A program made the position numbers and the translations under genes. This document shows positions 24,887 through 34,835 of a stretch of DNA of 34,835 nucleotides, one piece after another. The DNA lies in contig JAJYEE010000025.1 in assembly GCA_021790335.1 (NCBI GenBank), positions 1 through 34,835 on the forward strand, in the 5' to 3' direction. Numbering within the stretch: position 1 is the first letter of the stretch; each line of letters opens with the position of its first letter. The notes beneath the pieces were generated by a model that saw only the letters and a list, made by a program, of their open reading frames with translations, had not been told where the DNA came from and searched no databases. This DNA is from Pseudomonadota bacterium. GTDB lineage: Bacteria; Pseudomonadota; Gammaproteobacteria; Acidiferrobacterales; UBA6901.

Positions 24887-25618
24887 TCATATGCCTGTAG
24901 CGTAACGGATCCGCATGGAAGCAGTCTGCCCATCGTCGTGTGCAACGATTTTGATGGGAATGTTGTGCCGGTCCCGTGCAAGCCAGGCGGTGAACTCCTT
25001 GCCGTGCCCGTGGCGCGTCTGCTCTGCCCAGTAGACCACCGTGGTGCGCAGTCTTCCCAGGGCGCTGTCGAGGGTCTCGGTCCGCAGGTACTTATATTTG
25101 TAGATGATAATCTGGCTGCCGGTAGTGATGTGCAGTTCCCGGAACGCCGACGTCGATGGCGGATGCAGCATGAGTTCAAAGATGACGGTGTTTTCATCCT
25201 GCGTACCGGTCGGCAGTGCCTCGCTGCGGTGATCGGCGTAGACGATCCGCGCCTTGTCCCAGTCGAACTTGGCCTCTTTGCGACGGGCATCCGCGGACCC
25301 GACCCGGTACTTGAGGTATTCGAGCGGATACACCTGGTCGTGGACGACCCGGAAGCGGCCTTGCTCGAACCATTGAAGATGTGTGAACAGCCGCGCGGCG
25401 CCGGTCGGGAAAGAGTGCAATGTATAATGGTAAGTGTTGTCCGCGCGCCGATCCAGTGTGCGCGTGCTGATGCCGATTGGAATGGGACCGTAGTACACCC
25501 GGTAGCTGAGTACCATATGGTCGGGGAATGGAGCGGTGCGCGGGACCTGCGCCGTCGCGTTGACGGCAACGACCGTAAAGGCCGCGAGAAGGATGCGGGC
25601 CAGCGCCGAGGTGTTCAA
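24887..25618 (-). CDS. DUF3108 family periplasmic protein
   Basis: The 243-residue product begins with a signal peptide (SALARILLAAFTVVAVNATA, cut near residue 23). The mature part matches DUF3108: YRVYYGPIPIGISTRTLD, then YHYTLHSFPTGAARL, and WDKARIVYAD..EALPTGTQD. Function is unknown; the fold is predicted as a beta-rich envelope protein. The start is TTG at 25616-25618: it overlaps the purN TGA as TTGA, has AAGGAA about 8 nt before, and places the signal peptide at the N-terminus. The DUF3108-purN-purM neighbourhood is widespread in beta- and gammaproteobacteria, although no biochemical link to purines is known. Confidence 0.85.
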   Translation of the reverse strand: MNTSALARILLAAFTVVAVNATAQVPRTAPFPDHMVLSYRVYYGPIPIGISTRTLDRRADNTYHYTLHSFPTGAARLFTHLQWFEQGRFRVVHDQVYPLEYLKYRVGSADARRKEAKFDWDKARIVYADHRSEALPTGTQDENTVIFELMLHPPSTSAFRELHITTGSQIIIYKYKYLRTETLDSALGRLRTTVVYWAEQTRHGHGKEFTAWLARDRHNIPIKIVAHDDGQTASMRIRYATGI

Positions 25619-26310
25619 GGGGCGGTTCCTTCCGGCGGCCGTCCGGCGGCCGGGTTCTGGGATTCCGTATTCCCGGGAACCTGATTTTCGCACGGCCGGC
25701 CATCCAGCAGGGCGAGGCCACCGGCCATCGACAGGCGGCCCTGCGCGTACCAGCGTATCGCCTCGGGCAGGATCCGGTGTTCTTCCTCGAGCACGCGTGC
25801 GGCCAGTGTCTGCGGCGAGTCGTCGGGGCGCACCGCCACCGGAGCCTGGACGATCACCGGTCCGCCGTCGACATCGGCCGTCACGAAGTGGACGCTTGCC
25901 CCGTGGTAGCGTACCCCGGCTTTCAGCGCGCGCTCGTGCGTATTGAGCCCCCTGAACTGCGGCAGCAAGGACGGATGAATATTGATCAGGCGACCCGAAT
26001 AGTGGCGGACAAAGTCGGGTCCGAGGATGAGCATGAAGCCCGCCAGCACCACGAGTTCGGGGCCGTAGGAATCAATCTGCTGCATGAGCGCCTGTTCGAA
26101 CTCGGCGCGCGTGGAGAAAGTTCCGGGGTCCACGATGACTCCCGTCAGACCGGCGCGACCGGCACGCTCCAGGCCCTCGGTACCGGGACGGCTGCTGATG
26201 ACGGCGCGGATGTCCACCGGCAGGTCACCGCGCCTGCAATGATCGATGATGGCCTGGAGATTTGAGCCGCGTCCCGATATCAGAACTACGACAGGGAGAT
26301 TCACGGTCAT
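25615..26310 (-). CDS. purN: Phosphoribosylglycinamide formyltransferase
   Basis: The 231-residue product transfers a formyl group from 10-formyl-tetrahydrofolate to GAR in purine synthesis. It shows [11 protein letters not shown] (~12-22), the catalytic Asn110 and His112 in [13 protein letters not shown], and Asp148 in TADVDGGPV. The folate site [10 protein letters not shown] is present. Compared with E. coli PurN (212) it has ~20 extra C-terminal residues, Pro/Gly-rich, that run into the next gene. The ATG at 26308-26310 overlaps the purM TGA (ATGA). Same operon as purM and DUF3108. Confidence 0.97.
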   Translation of the reverse strand: MTVNLPVVVLISGRGSNLQAIIDHCRRGDLPVDIRAVISSRPGTEGLERAGRAGLTGVIVDPGTFSTRAEFEQALMQQIDSYGPELVVLAGFMLILGPDFVRHYSGRLINIHPSLLPQFRGLNTHERALKAGVRYHGASVHFVTADVDGGPVIVQAPVAVRPDDSPQTLAARVLEEEHRILPEAIRWYAQGRLSMAGGLALLDGRPCENQVPGNTESQNPAAGRPPEGTAP

Positions 26311-27353
26311 TCCGCGATGACGAGTTCGCTTTCGCCGCCGTGGGCTTCGACATGACCGATGACGAAGGCCTTTTCGCCCCCATCATCGAGAATGCGCACA
26401 GCCTCGCGGGCGTCGGCTGCGGAAACGACCGCTACCATTCCCACGCCGCAGTTGAATGCGCGGTACATTTCCTCGTTCGCGACGTTGCCCCCCTCCTGCA
26501 GCCAGTCGAAGATGGCCGGCCGCCTCCAGGCGCGGCTGTCGATCACCGCGCGGGTACCCGCCGGCAGCACCCGCGGGACGTTTCCTGGCAAGCCGCCGCC
26601 GGTGATGTGCGCAAGAGCATGAACCGGCAGGCTGCCAATCAGTCGCAGCAGCGGTTTGACGTAGATGCGCGTCGGGGCGAGCAACGCATCGGCAAGACTG
26701 CCGTCCGCGAACAGATCGCTCAGGTGGCTATTGCGTTCCTGCATGATCCTGCGGATCAGGGAATAGCCATTGGAATGGGGGCCGCTCGAAGCGATGCCGA
26801 TGAGGGTGTCGCCTGGCTTGATCGAGGTGCCGTCGATGATCCGGGATTTCTCCACCACGCCCACGCAAAAGCCGGCGAGATCATAATCGCCGTCGGCGTA
26901 CATTCCCGGCATTTCAGCGGTTTCTCCGCCCACCAGCGCGGCGCCGGCCTGTCTGCAGCCCTCGCCGATGCCCGCGATTACATCCCGCGCCACCGCCAGG
27001 TCGAGCTTGCCGGTCGCAAAGTAGTCGAGGAAGAACAACGGCTCGGCCCCCTGCACGACGATATCGTTGGCGCACATCGCCACGAGGTCGATACCAATGG
27101 TGTCGTGCCGGCCACACTCGATTGCAAGTTTGAGCTTGGTGCCGACGCCGTCCGTGCCGGAAACGAGCACCGGCTCGCGATACTGGCCTGGCGGAATCTG
27201 GAACAGGGCGCCGAACCCGCCCAGTCCCGCCAGCACACCGGCGCGCCGGGTGCTGTTTGCAACCGGTTTGATGGCCTCGACCAGGGCGTCGCCCGCTTCG
27301 ATGTCGACCCCCGCGTCGCGGTAGGTCAGAGATGTGTTTTGCGGCTTGTTCAC
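26307..27353 (-). CDS. purM: Phosphoribosylformylglycinamidine cyclo-ligase
   Basis: The 348-residue product closes the imidazole ring of FGAM to AIR with ATP. It aligns from end to end with E. coli PurM (345): [75 protein letters not shown] and [10 protein letters not shown]. The GTG at 27351-27353 is chosen because GGAGG lies 5 nt before it and it starts where the family does; the upstream ATG would add ~24 unrelated residues. First gene of the purM-purN-DUF3108 unit, divergent from the phosphatidyltransferase. Confidence 0.97.
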   Translation of the reverse strand: MNKPQNTSLTYRDAGVDIEAGDALVEAIKPVANSTRRAGVLAGLGGFGALFQIPPGQYREPVLVSGTDGVGTKLKLAIECGRHDTIGIDLVAMCANDIVVQGAEPLFFLDYFATGKLDLAVARDVIAGIGEGCRQAGAALVGGETAEMPGMYADGDYDLAGFCVGVVEKSRIIDGTSIKPGDTLIGIASSGPHSNGYSLIRRIMQERNSHLSDLFADGSLADALLAPTRIYVKPLLRLIGSLPVHALAHITGGGLPGNVPRVLPAGTRAVIDSRAWRRPAIFDWLQEGGNVANEEMYRAFNCGVGMVAVVSAADAREAVRILDDGGEKAFVIGHVEAHGGESELVIAE

Positions 27354-27550
27354 GGAAGCCTCCAGGGCACGGACGGCAATGGTAGGCTGCCGGGGGCACG
27401 GCTGCAAACCTTGACTTCCCTGCATGGCTTCGCATAGCGTGGGTGGCGGGCGCGCAGGCGTGGACTATGCGCATGTGGCCGGTGCTTGCCGGACAGTGCG
27501 CCGGCACATGCGGTTCCCGACGGGTACCTGAAGCTGGTTTCCAAATCTAT

Positions 27551-28156
27551 ATGAATCTGTCGCAGTTGCCCAATGCCATCACCCTGTCGCGGATAGCGCT
27601 GGTGCCGGTACTGATCCTGGCGATCAAGAGCCGTCATTTCGGGACCGCACTGGTGATCTTCCTCTTCGCAGGGGTTTCCGATGCGCTCGACGGATTTCTG
27701 GCGAAGCGCTTCAACCTGACCAGCCGGCTCGGTGCGATCCTGGACCCTGCGGCGGATAAGATCCTGCTGGTCAGCGCGTATGTCATGCTCACCGTGCTCG
27801 AGTACATTCCGTTCTGGCTCATGCTCGGTGTGGCGTTTCGCGATCTGCTGATCGTCGGCGGCTATCTTGTCTATACCTCGCTGTATGGGCCGGTAACCAT
27901 GCGACCCAGCCATCTCAGCAAGCTCAACACGCTAATGCAGATCTCCCTGATCTGCGTCATCCTCGCGCAACAGGCCATGCATCTGGCACTTGCCGGGATC
28001 GATCACTTTCTCGACTATGCCGTGCTTGCCACAACGGTCGCGAGTGGTTTGCACTACTTGTGGACCTGGGGGGTCATGAAGGATATTGCCGCGGCCAAGA
28101 CCCCATCGGCGCCGGCGCGCGCGGCGGACGAGCGGCCGGAGCGCGATCCGCGATGA
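27551..28156 (+). CDS. CDP-alcohol phosphatidyltransferase family membrane protein
   Basis: The 201-residue product has five to six membrane helices and the CDP-alcohol motif SDALDGFLAKRF..RLGAILDPAADK (about 43-69), in which the four Asp bind metals and CDP. Members join a CDP-lipid to an alcohol; PgsA (glycerol-3-phosphate) is closest by general form, but this branch is commonly distinct from the housekeeping PgsA. A Lys (AKR) replaces the first Arg of the usual AR pair. The ATG at 27551 is chosen by family N-termini (LSQLPNAITLSRIAL); the ribosome site is weak. Its TGA overlaps the next start (ATGA). Confidence 0.9.
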   Translation: MNLSQLPNAITLSRIALVPVLILAIKSRHFGTALVIFLFAGVSDALDGFLAKRFNLTSRLGAILDPAADKILLVSAYVMLTVLEYIPFWLMLGVAFRDLLIVGGYLVYTSLYGPVTMRPSHLSKLNTLMQISLICVILAQQAMHLALAGIDHFLDYAVLATTVASGLHYLWTWGVMKDIAAAKTPSAPARAADERPERDPR

Positions 28157-29223
28157 TCGGGACGCAGCGCTCCTGGGTCTGGTGGCTATTGGGCGCAACG
28201 GCCGTGGGAATGCTGCTGCGCCTGCTCGGTCCGGTACTGACGCCATTCCTGTTATCTGCCCTCCTGGCCTATGTTGCCAGCCCGCTGGTGGCACGGCTCG
28301 AGCGCAGGCATGTGCCGCGCGTCCTCGGAGTGATCCTGGTGTTTGCGCTGTTCATCCTGGTTCTGGTCGGTCTGATCGGAGGACTTATTCCGGTGCTTCA
28401 GGACCAGCTGACCGTCTTCGCTGCCAAACTGCCCGGCTATCTGGTCGTGATCCAGAACCGGTGGCTACCGTGGATCAGCCGGGTCACGGGTGGCCCGGCG
28501 CACATGGACATGAATGCCCTGAGGAATGAGCTCGTCCGGCACTGGCGTGATTTGGGCAGCGTAGCGGGGCAGTTTCTGGGCTATGCGAGCCGTTCCGGCG
28601 CGCGCCTTGCCAGCTGGATTCTGGACCTTGTGCTGGTTCCGGTCGTGACGTTCTATCTGTTGCGTGACTGGGACCGTATTCTTGCGCGGGTACCGGCGCT
28701 TCTTCCCCGGGCCAGCCGCGATACGATAACAGCGATCGCGCGCGAGACCGACAGGGTTCTCGCGGCCCTGCTGCGTGGCCAGCTGTCTGTCATGCTGGTG
28801 CTGGCGCTGGTGTATTCGCTCGGGCTGTGGCTGGTCGGCGTCGAGCTGGCGCTGCCGATCGGGCTGCTGGCAGGTATCGCGAGCTTTGTTCCCTATCTCG
28901 GGTTCATCACGGGTCTCGTGACCGCCGGGGTGGCGGCGTGGTTGCAGTTCCAGGACGTTTCCGTGCTGCTCTGGGTCGGCGTGGTATTCGCCATCGGACA
29001 GACGCTGGAGAGCACGGTGCTGACCCCCCATCTGGTCGGTGGACGCATCGGCCTGCATCCGGTCGCGGTGATTTTTGCCATCATGGCGGGCGGGCAGCTT
29101 TTCGGCTTCATGGGCGTGCTTCTGGCGCTGCCCGGGGCTGCCATCCTGGCGGTGGCGGGGCGCCATTTTCAGGCGCATTCCGGCGTGTCTGGTCCGGCTT
29201 CCGGACCGGCGGGGCAGCAGTGA
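28153..29223 (+). CDS. AI-2E family transporter (PerM-like permease)
   Basis: The 356-residue product has seven to eight membrane helices in the family's pattern: two near the N-terminus, an extended region (~80-150) and a block of five or six at the C-terminus. Family motifs are FLLSALLAYVASPLV, LVPVVTFYLLRDWD, VPYLGFITG and the late GVLLALPGAA. Members export varied small molecules or act as Na+/H+ antiporters; the name AI-2E does not prove autoinducer export. It overlaps the phosphatidyltransferase by ATGA and hda by GTGA. AI-2E next to hda is a recurring gammaproteobacterial order. Confidence 0.93.
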   Translation: MIGTQRSWVWWLLGATAVGMLLRLLGPVLTPFLLSALLAYVASPLVARLERRHVPRVLGVILVFALFILVLVGLIGGLIPVLQDQLTVFAAKLPGYLVVIQNRWLPWISRVTGGPAHMDMNALRNELVRHWRDLGSVAGQFLGYASRSGARLASWILDLVLVPVVTFYLLRDWDRILARVPALLPRASRDTITAIARETDRVLAALLRGQLSVMLVLALVYSLGLWLVGVELALPIGLLAGIASFVPYLGFITGLVTAGVAAWLQFQDVSVLLWVGVVFAIGQTLESTVLTPHLVGGRIGLHPVAVIFAIMAGGQLFGFMGVLLALPGAAILAVAGRHFQAHSGVSGPASGPAGQQ

Positions 29224-29969
29224 GCGGCACGTCGCGCAGCGGCCGGCAGCTTGCCCTCGATGTGCGGCTGCGTGACGGATCGTCGTTCGGCAATTTCTAC
29301 GATCTCCGAAATCGCGAAGCGCTGACCCGCATCAAAGCGGCGGCCCAGCGGGTGGCTGCGACGGCGGCACACGGCGGCCCGGCGGAATTCGATCAGATCT
29401 TTCTGTGGGGGGAATCCGGCTGTGGCAAGACCCACCTGCTGGAGGCGGCCGCGCGCCTGGTGCAGGAGCAGGGCCTCGCACCGGCATATGTCCCGCTGCA
29501 AATGAGTGCGACATTTCCGCCGCATGTCCTCGAGGACCTAAACTCCTCGGCGCTCGTCTGCCTCGACGATATCCAGGCGGTCGCCGGCAACCGCCAATGG
29601 GAGACCGCATTGCTGCACCTGCATGAGCGCACACGTGCTTCCGCAGGCCTGCTGCTCGTGACTGCGACCGTCAGTCCGGCGCATCTTGGAGCGGTTCTGC
29701 CGGATCTTGCAACGCGTCTGTGTGCGGGTTTGGTGTACCAGATGCACGCCCTGACCGATGATGACAAGCTCGCGGCGCTGCGTCTGCGGGCGGCTAACCG
29801 CGGCCTGGATATGGGTGAGGAGGTGGCACGCTATGTTCTTTCGCGTTATCCGCGTGATCCGCAGGCATTGTTCCAGCTGCTCGATCGCATCGACCAGGCG
29901 TCGTTGGCGGCCCAGCGGCGCCTGACGATTCCGTTCCTGCGCGTTCTGCAGGAGGAGCATTGCGCATAG
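29220..29969 (+). CDS. hda: Hda, DnaA-related regulator of replication initiation
   Basis: The 249-residue product is an AAA+ protein like DnaA domain III: Walker A GESGCGKTHLL (~64-74), Walker B LVCLDDIQ, then LATRLCAGLVYQM as sensor/arginine region. It lacks the DnaA DNA-binding domain. The N-terminal RQLALDVRL (Gln10) fits the sliding-clamp binding motif through which Hda, on DNA-loaded DnaN, triggers ATP hydrolysis by DnaA after initiation. The GTG start at 29220-29222 overlaps the AI-2E TGA (GTGA), so its translation is coupled to the permease. Confidence 0.94.
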   Translation: MSGTSRSGRQLALDVRLRDGSSFGNFYDLRNREALTRIKAAAQRVAATAAHGGPAEFDQIFLWGESGCGKTHLLEAAARLVQEQGLAPAYVPLQMSATFPPHVLEDLNSSALVCLDDIQAVAGNRQWETALLHLHERTRASAGLLLVTATVSPAHLGAVLPDLATRLCAGLVYQMHALTDDDKLAALRLRAANRGLDMGEEVARYVLSRYPRDPQALFQLLDRIDQASLAAQRRLTIPFLRVLQEEHCA

Positions 29970-29991
29970 CAGCGCACAAGCCGCTGTGGCG

Positions 29992-31958
<1,967 letters not shown>

Positions 31959-31998
31959 GCCGCGTCTGCGAAGATGCTTCTCTGCAGTTTGGCAAGCG

Positions 31999-32027
31999 AA
32001 AAAGGACCCTGCGGGGTCCTTTTTTTT
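31999..32027 (+). terminator. Intrinsic terminator of the LysM gene
   Basis: GGACCC (32004-32009) pairs with GGGTCC (32014-32019) around TGCG, extended by five A/T pairs, and runs into eight T (32020-32027). It is 40 bp after the stop codon. Confidence 0.93.
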
Positions 32028-32219
32028 GGTGTGCCCGGCAGCACGCACCTAATTTTAGAGGTGAAAGGGCTCTGTTTGCCCCGGCAACGAGAAGAATTAG
32101 CCCAACGGCAAGCGTGTCGCGGGCGACTGCGAATCCGGAGGTAGCCGAAGCCAGAGCGTTGTCCTGACGAACAGGAAGCGGATAGGAGGCGGCACGACCG
32201 GGCCAGGCGGTATCCAGAA

Positions 32220-33833
32220 TCAGTCCAGAAACACAAACTCGAATTGGTCGAACGAGCCGGTTTGGTTCAGGAGCCGGGTGGCACGTATTTGATAGGTGCG
32301 GAAGCCATCGTCGAGAATCAGGATGCGTTGCGGCTTGAACGATCCGCACGGTGTGATCAGGGTTTGCGGCTGTCGCAGGGGCTTGATCTCCGGCAGTCGC
32401 AGCGCCATCGCGAAATTGTTTCCCGGCGGACTATTCACTGCGACTGGTTTTGCGGCGGGCGCGAGTCGCTGAGCCCCGATCTCGATCTGGTCTGATTTGG
32501 AACTGCGCGCCCAGCGCACGACGGCAATTTCCCACTCTGTTTTCAGGTCGACGATCCGGACTGCGATGAGGTCTCCAACCTGGATGTGCCGACCGGCTGC
32601 ACCGCTCGATTCGAGCGAAAATCCGCCCGCACTTTCATCCAACAGAATCCACGGCACGCCCGAAACCGTCTTTCGATCTGCAGGTGCGCCCGGCACTGCG
32701 TTCTGGCTGCCGATTTCCCGGTGCGCCGGCTGCGGTCCCACCTCGGTTGTACTCGGCGTGAATGCCGTGCCGCCATTGACGCAAAGTCTTATGTTGCCGA
32801 TTCCGTGCACGACCTCGGCTTTCACACCGTCCTTGGGCGTTCGCGAGAAATGCCGCTTGGGATTCACGCCCCACGAAGTGATGAGGCGTATGAGCATCTC
32901 CTGCCCGCGGTTGGCATAGAAATCCTTTCCGAGGGCGTCGGGTGTTGGCTGCTCACCGTTCCGCAGCGCGCTGAGCTGCTCGTGCATGGTCAGCACAAGC
33001 CCGACCGTATCGAGCAGCCGGTACTGTGAATCCGCAGTGAACCGCAGGTTTTCGGTGTCGACAATGCCGGCGCGATCGCTCTCGAGACTCACCAGGAACT
33101 GGCACTCGGCCTTGGGCGCGGCCATCACCGGAGTGATCTGGGCGAGCGGCGCATAGGCGTCGAGGTACTGGTCTATTTTCTGCAATAGCTGGGCCGGAAG
33201 ATGATAGGGGTCGCTGAAGCCGAGCAGCAGCGCCTGTTTGTACGCATGTCCGATGCTGCTGTGTGCGATGGCAGCGTTGAGTCCATCGTCCACTGGCACT
33301 GCTATGATTCCCTTCGTCTCGGCATAGCGGTAGAGCCCATGCATCTCACGCCACGTTCCTTCCGGGACGGGTGCATAAAGCTCATAGGAGCGGACGATAC
33401 CCAGCGTGAGATAACGGATTGCGCGCTGCATCGCCAGCGCAAGTTCCGGTGTCGCTTCCGGGCCCCGCTCGCCGCTTTCGCTGAAGCCGAGAACGATACG
33501 CTTATAGCCATACGCCATCTCGACCTGGAACTGGTGCACGCGCTCGGCCACCAGCCTGCTGTCTTGCGGCAGCGGTAAGGGCAGACCAAGATAGCGCCTC
33601 TGCTGTTCGGCGCAGACGATATGTACAGGCCGGCGGTAAAGCTCGAGAAGCCGGAGCCGGGTCTTGTCGTCCAGCGGCTGGCGGTTCAACCGGGTCAGCG
33701 CGCCGATCAGCTGGTGGCTGGATTCGGCCGTGTTCAGCACGGGCAGGTCGGCGAGCCAGCGTTCGGTTTCGGCAGGGTCGAAGTTGACCACAACCGAACC
33801 GGACAGCTGCGGAAGGGCAAATTGTAGGGTCAT
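32220..33833 (-). CDS. Large protein with a PilZ-like segment
   Basis: The 537-residue product has no signal peptide or membrane helix. Residues ~1-370 are mainly helical without motifs I can name (ALLLGFSDPYHLP near 205-217 is a recognisable conserved stretch in similar large proteins). Residues ~385-450 include VPWILLDESAGGFSLES and VGDLIAVRI, which fit the beta-barrel core of PilZ-like domains; the canonical RxxxR c-di-GMP motif is not clear. The last ~60 residues (RILILDDGFRTYQIRATRLL..FEFVFLD) form a conserved end. A cytosolic c-di-GMP-related role is plausible with the PAS-GGDEF-EAL gene in the same window, but is inference. Confidence 0.7.
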   Translation of the reverse strand: MTLQFALPQLSGSVVVNFDPAETERWLADLPVLNTAESSHQLIGALTRLNRQPLDDKTRLRLLELYRRPVHIVCAEQQRRYLGLPLPLPQDSRLVAERVHQFQVEMAYGYKRIVLGFSESGERGPEATPELALAMQRAIRYLTLGIVRSYELYAPVPEGTWREMHGLYRYAETKGIIAVPVDDGLNAAIAHSSIGHAYKQALLLGFSDPYHLPAQLLQKIDQYLDAYAPLAQITPVMAAPKAECQFLVSLESDRAGIVDTENLRFTADSQYRLLDTVGLVLTMHEQLSALRNGEQPTPDALGKDFYANRGQEMLIRLITSWGVNPKRHFSRTPKDGVKAEVVHGIGNIRLCVNGGTAFTPSTTEVGPQPAHREIGSQNAVPGAPADRKTVSGVPWILLDESAGGFSLESSGAAGRHIQVGDLIAVRIVDLKTEWEIAVVRWARSSKSDQIEIGAQRLAPAAKPVAVNSPPGNNFAMALRLPEIKPLRQPQTLITPCGSFKPQRILILDDGFRTYQIRATRLLNQTGSFDQFEFVFLD

Positions 33834-33893
33834 CGCATGCCTAGGGTTTTGTCGGGAGTACTCGGACCTGAAGGCGTATGAATCTGCTTATGG

Positions 33894-33924
33894 TTTATAA
33901 TTCTTTCGACTCGTTTTTTTCCAA
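33894..33924 (-). promoter_or_regulatory. Candidate promoter of the PilZ-like gene
   Basis: On the minus strand TTGGAA (33919-33924) and TATAAA (33894-33899) are 19 bp apart, or 18 bp if TTATAA is taken as -10. The leader would be ~55 nt. The surrounding AT-rich patch supports a promoter. Confidence 0.4.
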
Positions 33925-34010
33925 GTCTTCTTTAAATCTAGCACCTTTCCGGGGTGATATCACTTTTCCGCCCTTCCCGGAGCAGGCCGGCCCATAGCGC
34001 GGGGACATCA

Positions 34011-34121
34011 ATGAATTCTAAATGGTCCTGGCTGCTGGCAACCACCGCGGTCTATGGTGCATTGTCGGCAGACCGCTTTATGCTGTTCCCGTTACGTCCG
34101 ACCGCGGCCGGTACCCTGTGA
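34011..34121 (+). CDS. Possible 36-residue small hydrophobic peptide
   Basis: The frame begins MNSKWSWLLATTAVYGALSA and ends TAAGTL, with one short hydrophobic segment that could insert in the membrane. GGGGAC at 34001-34006 could serve as ribosome site. No family is recognised and the frame is short enough to be chance. Confidence 0.22.
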   Translation: MNSKWSWLLATTAVYGALSADRFMLFPLRPTAAGTL

Positions 34122-34428
34122 GAGGCGGCGGGGTGGGTGCCCTGTTTCCAAACAGGCTTCTCACGGGTTTGATCGCGTGCCGGGCGCGGATGCTGAACCC
34201 GGTATTGTGGCGGCCGCTTACGATAGCCGTGCTGCCGCAAACATGACGATGACAGAAGCGCTGGGGCTCACCTTGGCGGTCCTGATCGGGAGCTGGCGCC
34301 CCCGGGCCCTGCCGTGTGCACAGGGCTGAGTGTCGGCCGGCGTCGGCGCAGGTTCCGGCTGACCGGTCGGTATTCGTAACGCACACGCACAGCGTGCGCC
34401 TGCTGCTGCCCGGTGCGCGTGCCGACCT

Positions 34429-34835
34429 CTACCTGGTTGCACGATTCTTGATGAGGTCATCGACGACCGCCGGGTCGGCGAGTGTTGTGGTATCCCCCAG
34501 GGAATCTGTTTCGTTGGCTGCAATCTTGCGCAAAATGCGGCGCATGATCTTGCCGGAGCGCGTTTTGGGCAGCCCCGGCGCCCATTGAATGAAATCGGGC
34601 GTTGCGATGGCGCCGATCTCGCTTCGGACCAGCATGACCAGTTCCTGGCGCAATTTGTCGCTCGGTTCAATGCCGGCCATCGGGGTCACGTAAGCGTAGA
34701 TCCCCTGACCCTTGATGTCGTGGGGAAACCCGACCACCGCCGCTTCGGCCACGGCTTCATGCAGTACCAGCGCGCTTTCCACCTCGGCTGTTCCCAGCCG
34801 ATGTCCGGCGACGTTGATCACGTCATCGACGCGTC
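34429..34835 (-). CDS. acs: Acetyl-CoA synthetase, C-terminal part (runs off the window)
   Basis: The last ~135 residues of an AMP-forming acetate-CoA ligase. [20 protein letters not shown] is the hinge and start of the mobile C-terminal domain, and [17 protein letters not shown] holds the Lys that is essential for adenylation and is the usual acetylation target. The enzyme makes acetyl-CoA from acetate via acetyl-AMP. The N-terminal ~500 residues lie beyond 34835. The stop is at 34429-34431; no clear terminator follows. Confidence 0.95.
   Translation of the reverse strand, partial: RVDDVINVAGHRLGTAEVESALVLHEAVAEAAVVGFPHDIKGQGIYAYVTPMAGIEPSDKLRQELVMLVRSEIGAIATPDFIQWAPGLPKTRSGKIMRRILRKIAANETDSLGDTTTLADPAVVDDLIKNRATR

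Larger units (their letters stand above)
33834..34428. other. Gene-poor region upstream of the PilZ-like gene
   Basis: About 600 bp. It has an AT-rich patch (33885-33950) with a minus-strand promoter, a palindrome GTGATATCAC (33954-33963), a possible 36-codon frame at 34011-34121 and a short stem CCTGTTT/AAACAGG near 34141-34157. No other gene is supported up to the acs stop. Confidence 0.5.

Noticed and set aside
32041-32219. Protein-like minus-strand stretch (..FAVARDTLAVGLILLVAG..) after the PilZ-like gene
   Set aside because: No start codon or ribosome site of its own, and it continues past the LysM terminator; probably chance, possibly a very old remnant.

Overview
The window is high-GC chromosomal DNA of a gammaproteobacterium. 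Evidence for this is the coaBC-dut-algC block, the radC-rpmB-rpmG order, purM-purN followed by a DUF3108 gene, a stand-alone hda next to an AI-2E permease, and a YbiT-type ABC-F protein. YeeE/YedE transporters and a DsrE-like domain would fit a sulfur-metabolising, possibly Acidiferrobacter- or Chromatiales-like lineage. That placement is inference; no 16S or other phylogenetic marker is present.

Layout. 1-1.7 kb is an insertion-sequence graveyard. Two identical 3' ends of an ISAs1-type transposase flank a small lipoprotein gene with a long hairpin-rich leader and a decayed IS630 transposase. 1.7-3.7 kb (minus) is a three-gene overlapping operon: a Cys-domain/ankyrin protein and two halves of a YeeE/YedE sulfur transporter. 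4.1-8.9 kb (minus) holds a small hypothetical gene, algC, dut and coaBC, with a plus-strand outer-membrane barrel gene inserted between algC and dut. 9.0-10.4 kb (plus) is radC, rpmB, rpmG and a strong terminator. 10.4-15.7 kb carries a class II aldolase, an HNH endonuclease, rhlE and ybiT. 15.8-19.7 kb (minus) is a PAS-GGDEF-EAL protein, 960 bp without a gene, and a DesA-type fatty acid desaturase.

20.4-23.0 kb (plus) is a secreted phosphoesterase with a clean terminator, then a Nudix hydrolase. 23.2-24.8 kb (minus) is an ECF sigma factor translationally coupled to a membrane anti-sigma factor whose C-terminal half is a DsrE-like domain; this is the most unusual gene in the window. 24.9-27.4 kb (minus) is purM-purN-DUF3108. 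27.5-30.0 kb (plus) is a CDP-alcohol phosphatidyltransferase, an AI-2E permease and hda, joined by overlapping start/stop codons. 30.0-31.0 kb (minus) is wrbA and a DUF2069 membrane protein. 31.5-32.0 kb (plus) is a LysM lipoprotein with terminator. 32.2-33.8 kb (minus) is a large protein with a PilZ-like segment. The window ends in the 3' part of acs.

Most genes are housekeeping: nucleotide synthesis (dut, purM, purN), cofactors (coaBC), ribosome and RNA (rpmB, rpmG, rhlE, ybiT), replication control (hda), envelope (algC, desaturase, lipoproteins). Candidates for new biology are the sigma/anti-sigma-DsrE pair, the ankyrin-YeeE operon, the structured lipoprotein leader and the large PilZ-like protein. 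No CRISPR array, rRNA, tRNA or prophage was seen.
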